From Bacillota bacterium (GTDB lineage: Bacteria > Bacillota > Sulfobacillia > Sulfobacillales > Sulfobacillaceae), in contig JAJYHT010000062.1 of assembly GCA_021784595.1 (NCBI GenBank), positions 62,001-126,000 of the forward strand: a stretch of 64,000 nucleotides of DNA. Direction: 5' to 3'. Shown here one piece after another: positions 60,554 to 64,000 of the stretch. The notes under the pieces are model-generated. The model did no database searches. It saw only the letters and a list, made by a program, of their open reading frames with translations, and was not told where the DNA came from. Positions within the stretch are counted from its first letter, which is position 1, and each line of letters starts with the position of its first letter. The position numbers and the translations under genes are program-made.

Positions 60554-62311
60554 ATGAAAACTAAATACGTGTTTCTTATTGGCTTGGTGGCGGTTTTTGC
60601 AAGCGTGTTCGGCGCAGTTCCGGCGGTTTTGGCCGACCACGGCATTAGTCGTTTGAAGGTGGAAATTGCGACATTGGACTCCGCGGTGCATCTGCATAAT
60701 GTACCCGTCTTAACCCGTTCGACAGGCCAATTGAGCGCTACTCTGAATACCGTGATGTGGGCAGGGCGGCTCTTGTTTTATGTGCGGGCAATTCCTCATT
60801 GGGGTGCAGAATATAAGGATACCATGAACCTTATTGCGGGTAGCTATGATGTTGCCCAGGCCGCGCATATTGGGTTGTCTGACCTGCCAAAGCAGTGGGT
60901 TCGGCACGGCATACGTTCGTGGGCGGCTGCGCTGCCAGCCATGAGCGCAGACTTCAAGGCGCTCGTCCCTTGGGTGCAACGCGGGTCTGAAGCCTGGAGT
61001 AAAGTAACACCGGCGGATTTGCCGCATTCCCTCTCAGGTCAATGGCACCGCATCCATGAGGTGCAAACGGTCATTCCGCTGTTGGCCAAGTACATACCTC
61101 TCTTGGCCAGTGCGGGCCCAACCATAAGCTATGTTTTGGGCGAAAATCATCTCCAAAGATACTTGATATTGTTTGAGAACAGCGGAGAACTTCGGGCCAC
61201 CGGGGGGTTTATCACCGCCTATGGGGATCTCGCGATGAATCATGGTAAAGTAGTGGGGGTTTTGGCCCAAAATATTTATCTGCTCGCGGATAAGATTCGA
61301 TATCGCCCTCTGGCACCTCCGCTGATTCATCGCTATTTGTACACCTGGCATTGGCATATCCGCGATGCTAACTGGTCTCCCAATGTGCCATCGTCGGTGG
61401 CCGACATTAAACGGTTTTATGACTCTATACCCCATGTGCCGAAAATCAATGGCATGTTTTTCGTGACCACCTGGTTTGTCGACCAGATACTGGCGGATGT
61501 GGGACCAATTACGGTGACCACCGGCCAGGGAAGTGTCGCAATCAATGCACAAAACGCGAATTACGAAATGGAATACATGGCGGAGAAATCGGGTTTGACA
61601 GAGTTGAAACGTAAAGCCTTCATTGCCAGCATGATGAAACGTATTTTGGGTAGAGCCTTTTCTGCTCGAGGGCCCGTTCTTTATAAAATTCTAAACACTG
61701 TGTGGACTGGCTTAAATCAAAAGCTGCTCATTTTAAACTTTGACAATGCCGAGGCTCAGTCATTAGTTCAACGATTGAACTGGGCTGGAACCATTGATCG
61801 CCAGGTGGCGGGAAATTACTTAGAGGTGGTGGACGAAAATCTGGGCGGCCATAAAGACAATTATTTTATTCACGAACATGTCATGCTATCTGTGGACAAA
61901 CGCGCACATTCCACTTTGGAAACCATTCGCATCACTTGGATAAATCCAGCGCCTCCCGACGGGGGTTGGCTAGTAGTTCCGTACACGGCATGGATTCGCG
62001 TGTATCTTCCTTTGGGCGCCAAACTGGTTGGCATAAGGGGGCAAAATGGGCCCGTTGAACAGTATGTTAATGGAACAGTCGATAAAACGGTGATAGGAAC
62101 CCATGTCACGATACCGGTAAAAGCTACTGTGAATTCTCCTCCCTCGTCAGGTACACTTACCATCACGGTGTCCTTGCCTCTTAATCTTCCTCTAGACCAA
62201 TTGACATTGCAAAAGCAGCCGGGAGTGCCCGTGGTTTGGTACCGAGTGCAAATGAAAGACATTGCTAGAACATTCGCCCTGCGGCAGGATGCGGTGCTGA
62301 CAAGGTTATAA
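60554..62311 (+). CDS. DUF4012 domain secreted/membrane protein
   Basis: 585 residues. A signal or anchor helix (KTKYVFLIGLVAVFASVFG) precedes a long helical part. The DUF4012 core is QRYLILFENSGELRATGGFITAYGDL (about 195-220, in parts) followed by MNHGKVVGV. C-terminal beta domain to the end. The family is common beside surface polysaccharide genes; here a glycosyltransferase follows by 24 bp. Its function is not known. AGAGGTC precedes ATG 60554. Confidence 0.83.
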   Translation: MKTKYVFLIGLVAVFASVFGAVPAVLADHGISRLKVEIATLDSAVHLHNVPVLTRSTGQLSATLNTVMWAGRLLFYVRAIPHWGAEYKDTMNLIAGSYDVAQAAHIGLSDLPKQWVRHGIRSWAAALPAMSADFKALVPWVQRGSEAWSKVTPADLPHSLSGQWHRIHEVQTVIPLLAKYIPLLASAGPTISYVLGENHLQRYLILFENSGELRATGGFITAYGDLAMNHGKVVGVLAQNIYLLADKIRYRPLAPPLIHRYLYTWHWHIRDANWSPNVPSSVADIKRFYDSIPHVPKINGMFFVTTWFVDQILADVGPITVTTGQGSVAINAQNANYEMEYMAEKSGLTELKRKAFIASMMKRILGRAFSARGPVLYKILNTVWTGLNQKLLILNFDNAEAQSLVQRLNWAGTIDRQVAGNYLEVVDENLGGHKDNYFIHEHVMLSVDKRAHSTLETIRITWINPAPPDGGWLVVPYTAWIRVYLPLGAKLVGIRGQNGPVEQYVNGTVDKTVIGTHVTIPVKATVNSPPSSGTLTITVSLPLNLPLDQLTLQKQPGVPVVWYRVQMKDIARTFALRQDAVLTRL

Positions 62312-62335
62312 TAGATTACATTGAGGGGGATGCCT

Positions 62336-63439
62336 GTGCGGATTGCGTTTCTGCTTCCTAATTTTACTCATGTGCCCATCGGTGGTTTTAAGATTATTTA
62401 CCAATATGCCAATCGGTTGCAGGAAAGGGGACATCAAGTGAGCGTTGTGCAGGCTCCTTTAGTGCGCCGTGATGCAGGCGCGAAGAACCAACTTAGAGCT
62501 TGGACCACCTACCTCAAGCGAGGAATTGGGGGCCCAGCGTCTTTTCGTCCAGACAGGTGGATGCATGTGCATCCTGCCGTACAAATGATTTGGCGGCCAT
62601 CGTTTGCGTCTTACTGGATTCCGGAGGGCGACGCGGTGGTGGCTACAGCTTGGCGAACCGCGGAGTGGGTTCGCCATTATCCGGCCTCCAAAGGAAAGAA
62701 ATTTTATTTTATTCAACACTTAGAAACTTGGAACCGCGCTCAATCGGACCGGGTCATACAGACCTGGAAGCTGCCCTTAACAAAAATTGTAATTGCGCGG
62801 TGGCTAAAAGACTATGCCGCGACTTTAGGCGAACAAGCGATATATGTGCCTAATGCAGTAGATGAGAGTGAATTCGGGGTAGACGATGCAATTCAGTTGC
62901 GAAACCCATGCCACGTGGGCATGTTGTTTCATCGGACACCCTGGAAGGGCAGCAAAGATGGGCTCAATGCTTTAATGTCGGTCAAAAAGTCCGTGCCCGA
63001 ACTCCAAGTCACTCTGTTCGGCACTGAGTCACGTCCCACCGAAGTGCCAAGCTGGGTACACTACATAGAGAATCCCTCGCGACCTGACCTGCGGCGGCTC
63101 TATAACCAAATTGCCATCTTTGTCGGGCCGAGTTGGACCGAGGGATGGGGGTTGCCGCCCATGGAAGCCGCCTTGTCCGGCGCGGCGCTGTGTTTGACGG
63201 ATATTGGCGGGCATCGGGAATTTGCTCAGCATGAAGACACGGCATTGCTGTCACCGGCGCAGGATGCGGATGCTCTCGCCCGCAATGTGCTGCGGCTGAT
63301 CCAAGATTCTGCGTTGAGGTGGCGTTTAGCACACCGTGCTCTCATGAACTGCCAACGATTCACTTGGGAATATTCGACCGCCAGGCTGGAGGCGGCGTTA
63401 ATGGAGCATGAGCAAGCGCCAGGCTGCAAGAATCCATAA
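62336..63439 (+). CDS. Family 4-like (GT-B) glycosyltransferase
   Basis: 367 residues, GT-B fold. N-terminal IAFLLPNFTHVPIGGFKIIYQYANRLQERGH, then FYFIQHLE and YVPNAVDESEF; the C-terminal sugar-nucleotide site is GPSWTEGWGLPPMEAALSG with the E-x7-E pair. It transfers an activated sugar, probably to a surface glycan, together with the DUF4012 protein. GTG 62336 follows GAGGGGG at 6 nt. Its 3' end overlaps the convergent DUF423 gene by 42 bp. Confidence 0.85.
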   Translation: MRIAFLLPNFTHVPIGGFKIIYQYANRLQERGHQVSVVQAPLVRRDAGAKNQLRAWTTYLKRGIGGPASFRPDRWMHVHPAVQMIWRPSFASYWIPEGDAVVATAWRTAEWVRHYPASKGKKFYFIQHLETWNRAQSDRVIQTWKLPLTKIVIARWLKDYAATLGEQAIYVPNAVDESEFGVDDAIQLRNPCHVGMLFHRTPWKGSKDGLNALMSVKKSVPELQVTLFGTESRPTEVPSWVHYIENPSRPDLRRLYNQIAIFVGPSWTEGWGLPPMEAALSGAALCLTDIGGHREFAQHEDTALLSPAQDADALARNVLRLIQDSALRWRLAHRALMNCQRFTWEYSTARLEAALMEHEQAPGCKNP

Positions 63440-63778
63440 TGTCCATCCGGCAAGGAATAAAAGACCTCCCAGAGGAGTCACCAGTCCCCAGCGACGTTGT
63501 CCAGTCAAGGACAAAATATAGAGGCTGCCAGAAAAGAATGCAATACCCGCTATAAAACACCAACCTGCCCATTGGAGCAGGATTGAACGGGTAATCGCCG
63601 AACTGGTGAGAGCCACCATGCCAAGCGCCAACGCATGATACATCTGATATTGAACCCCGGTCTGAAAGGTTGCCATGTGTTGCTCGTCTAATTTGGCGCG
63701 AAGACCGTGAGCACCAAATGCTCCCAAAGCTACACCTAAAAACCCCAATAGACCTGCGGCAAGGAATAACGACGTCAT
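63398..63778 (-). CDS. DUF423 membrane protein (YgdD-like)
   Basis: 126 residues, four helices. DUF423 pattern: GVALGAFGAHGLRAKL (15-30), FQTGVQYQMYHALALG (38-53) and FSGSLYILSLTGQRRWG (83-99). Function unknown in the family. The Shine-Dalgarno is weak. It overlaps the glycosyltransferase gene at the 3' ends. Confidence 0.9.
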   Translation of the reverse strand: MTSLFLAAGLLGFLGVALGAFGAHGLRAKLDEQHMATFQTGVQYQMYHALALGMVALTSSAITRSILLQWAGWCFIAGIAFFSGSLYILSLTGQRRWGLVTPLGGLLFLAGWTLWILAAWRLLMLH

Positions 63779-63831
63779 ATTGCTGTCTGTCCACCTCAGT
63801 TTCCGCCCACCACAAAGTGGCTCAGAGCTTG

Positions 63832-63859
63832 TTGATTAAGGAGAATATTTCGGTACAAT
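63832..63859 (+). promoter_or_regulatory. Promoter of the last gene
   Basis: TTGATT (63832-63837) and TACAAT (63854-63859), 16-bp spacer, about 30 bp before the ATG with AGGAG between. Confidence 0.6.
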
Positions 63860-63891
63860 ACTAACAGATTATCTAGGAGTTGCACTTTCTG

Positions 63892-64000
63892 ATGAGTAAC
63901 TTGACGGGGAATCGCTGGACCAAAATTGGACTATGGTGTTTGGTAAGTCTTGTTCTGGCATATATTGGCGCCAGGCTTTGGCTGGGAGACTGGGGCCGGG
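63892..64000 (+). CDS. N-terminus of a membrane protein (runs off window)
   Basis: ATG 63892 follows AGGAG at 11 nt. Thirty-six codons are visible, starting MSNLTGNRWTKIG and entering a hydrophobic helix (LWCLVSLVLAYIGARLWLG). The family cannot be assigned from this part. Confidence 0.55.
   Translation, partial: MSNLTGNRWTKIGLWCLVSLVLAYIGARLWLGDWGR

Noticed and set aside
1-64000. tRNA or rRNA genes
   Set aside because: No TPsiC-like GGTTCGAATCC-type arms with paired acceptor stems and no rRNA-like conserved blocks were seen; a covariance search would be decisive.

Overview
The window looks like a chromosomal segment of an acidophilic, sulfur- and metal-oxidising Firmicute, most like Sulfobacillus. 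Base composition is moderate (roughly half G+C, judged by eye) and Shine-Dalgarno sites are strong GGAGG types with many GTG/TTG starts. The protein set is typical of that group: a secreted G1 (glutamic) peptidase, a KimA-type potassium permease, OFA-family MFS, several rhodanese and TusA-like proteins, a CuA-like lipoprotein, and degenerate IS200/IS605 and IS607 elements. The genus is inferred from gene content; no database was consulted.

Layout. 1-6.6 kb: a divergent PucR-type regulator faces an aldehyde dehydrogenase, agmatinase, putrescine aminotransferase and APC permease operon, a complete agmatine/putrescine-to-GABA route. 6.7-14.7 kb: YcaQ/AlkX-like DNA glycosylase, a second class III aminotransferase, a radical SAM/SPASM enzyme beside a CuA-like lipoprotein, a LysE exporter, and an acyl-CoA ligase with an SDR. 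14.7-15.5 kb holds no intact gene but carries a relic of an IS605-type element. 15.5-21.2 kb: family-5 uracil-DNA glycosylase, OFA MFS carrier, two tiny membrane proteins, KimA, flavin reductase. 22.1-25.9 kb: DUF2892, TrmB regulator, CBS-ACT protein, and a Pit phosphate transporter with a DUF47 partner, preceded by four TGTTAA units at exact 11-bp spacing (Pho box). 26.5-32.9 kb: a run of same-strand, often overlapping genes: class II aldolase, CMD protein, DHA2 MFS, PadR, LysR, DMT exporter, nitroreductase, SDR, GNAT.

33-41 kb is the mobile/accessory part. An IS607 element has a recombinase lacking its serine nucleophile and a broken tnpB. Then come a DapA-like lyase with a divergent LysR paralogue, a TusA-like protein without its cysteine, and an MMPL transporter. 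An IS200/IS605 element with an internally deleted tnpB sits 45 bp upstream of the MMPL gene. 41.7-47 kb: FAD reductase, MerR-like coiled-coil protein, aldo/keto reductase, orphan ABC ATPase, and a ketopantoate reductase-like protein. 47.3-54.4 kb: the proton-translocating transhydrogenase operon (pntAA-pntAB-pntB), then a second cysteine-less TusA-like protein, two unknown small proteins, a P450 and a MacB-type ABC protein, all on the + strand. 54.4-64 kb: 2-hydroxyacid dehydrogenase, PAP2 phosphatase, rhodanese, site-2 protease, mercaptopyruvate sulfurtransferase with an overlapping small membrane protein, G1 peptidase, DUF4012 protein with a glycosyltransferase, DUF423, and the start of a membrane protein running off the end.

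I see no CRISPR array, rRNA, tRNA or prophage. The most distinctive items are the Pho box, three mobile elements decayed in different ways, two cysteine-less TusA homologues, a CuA-like lipoprotein lacking one histidine ligand, and two promoters placed for leaderless mRNAs. The small-protein/P450 cluster after the transhydrogenase is the best candidate for an undescribed system.
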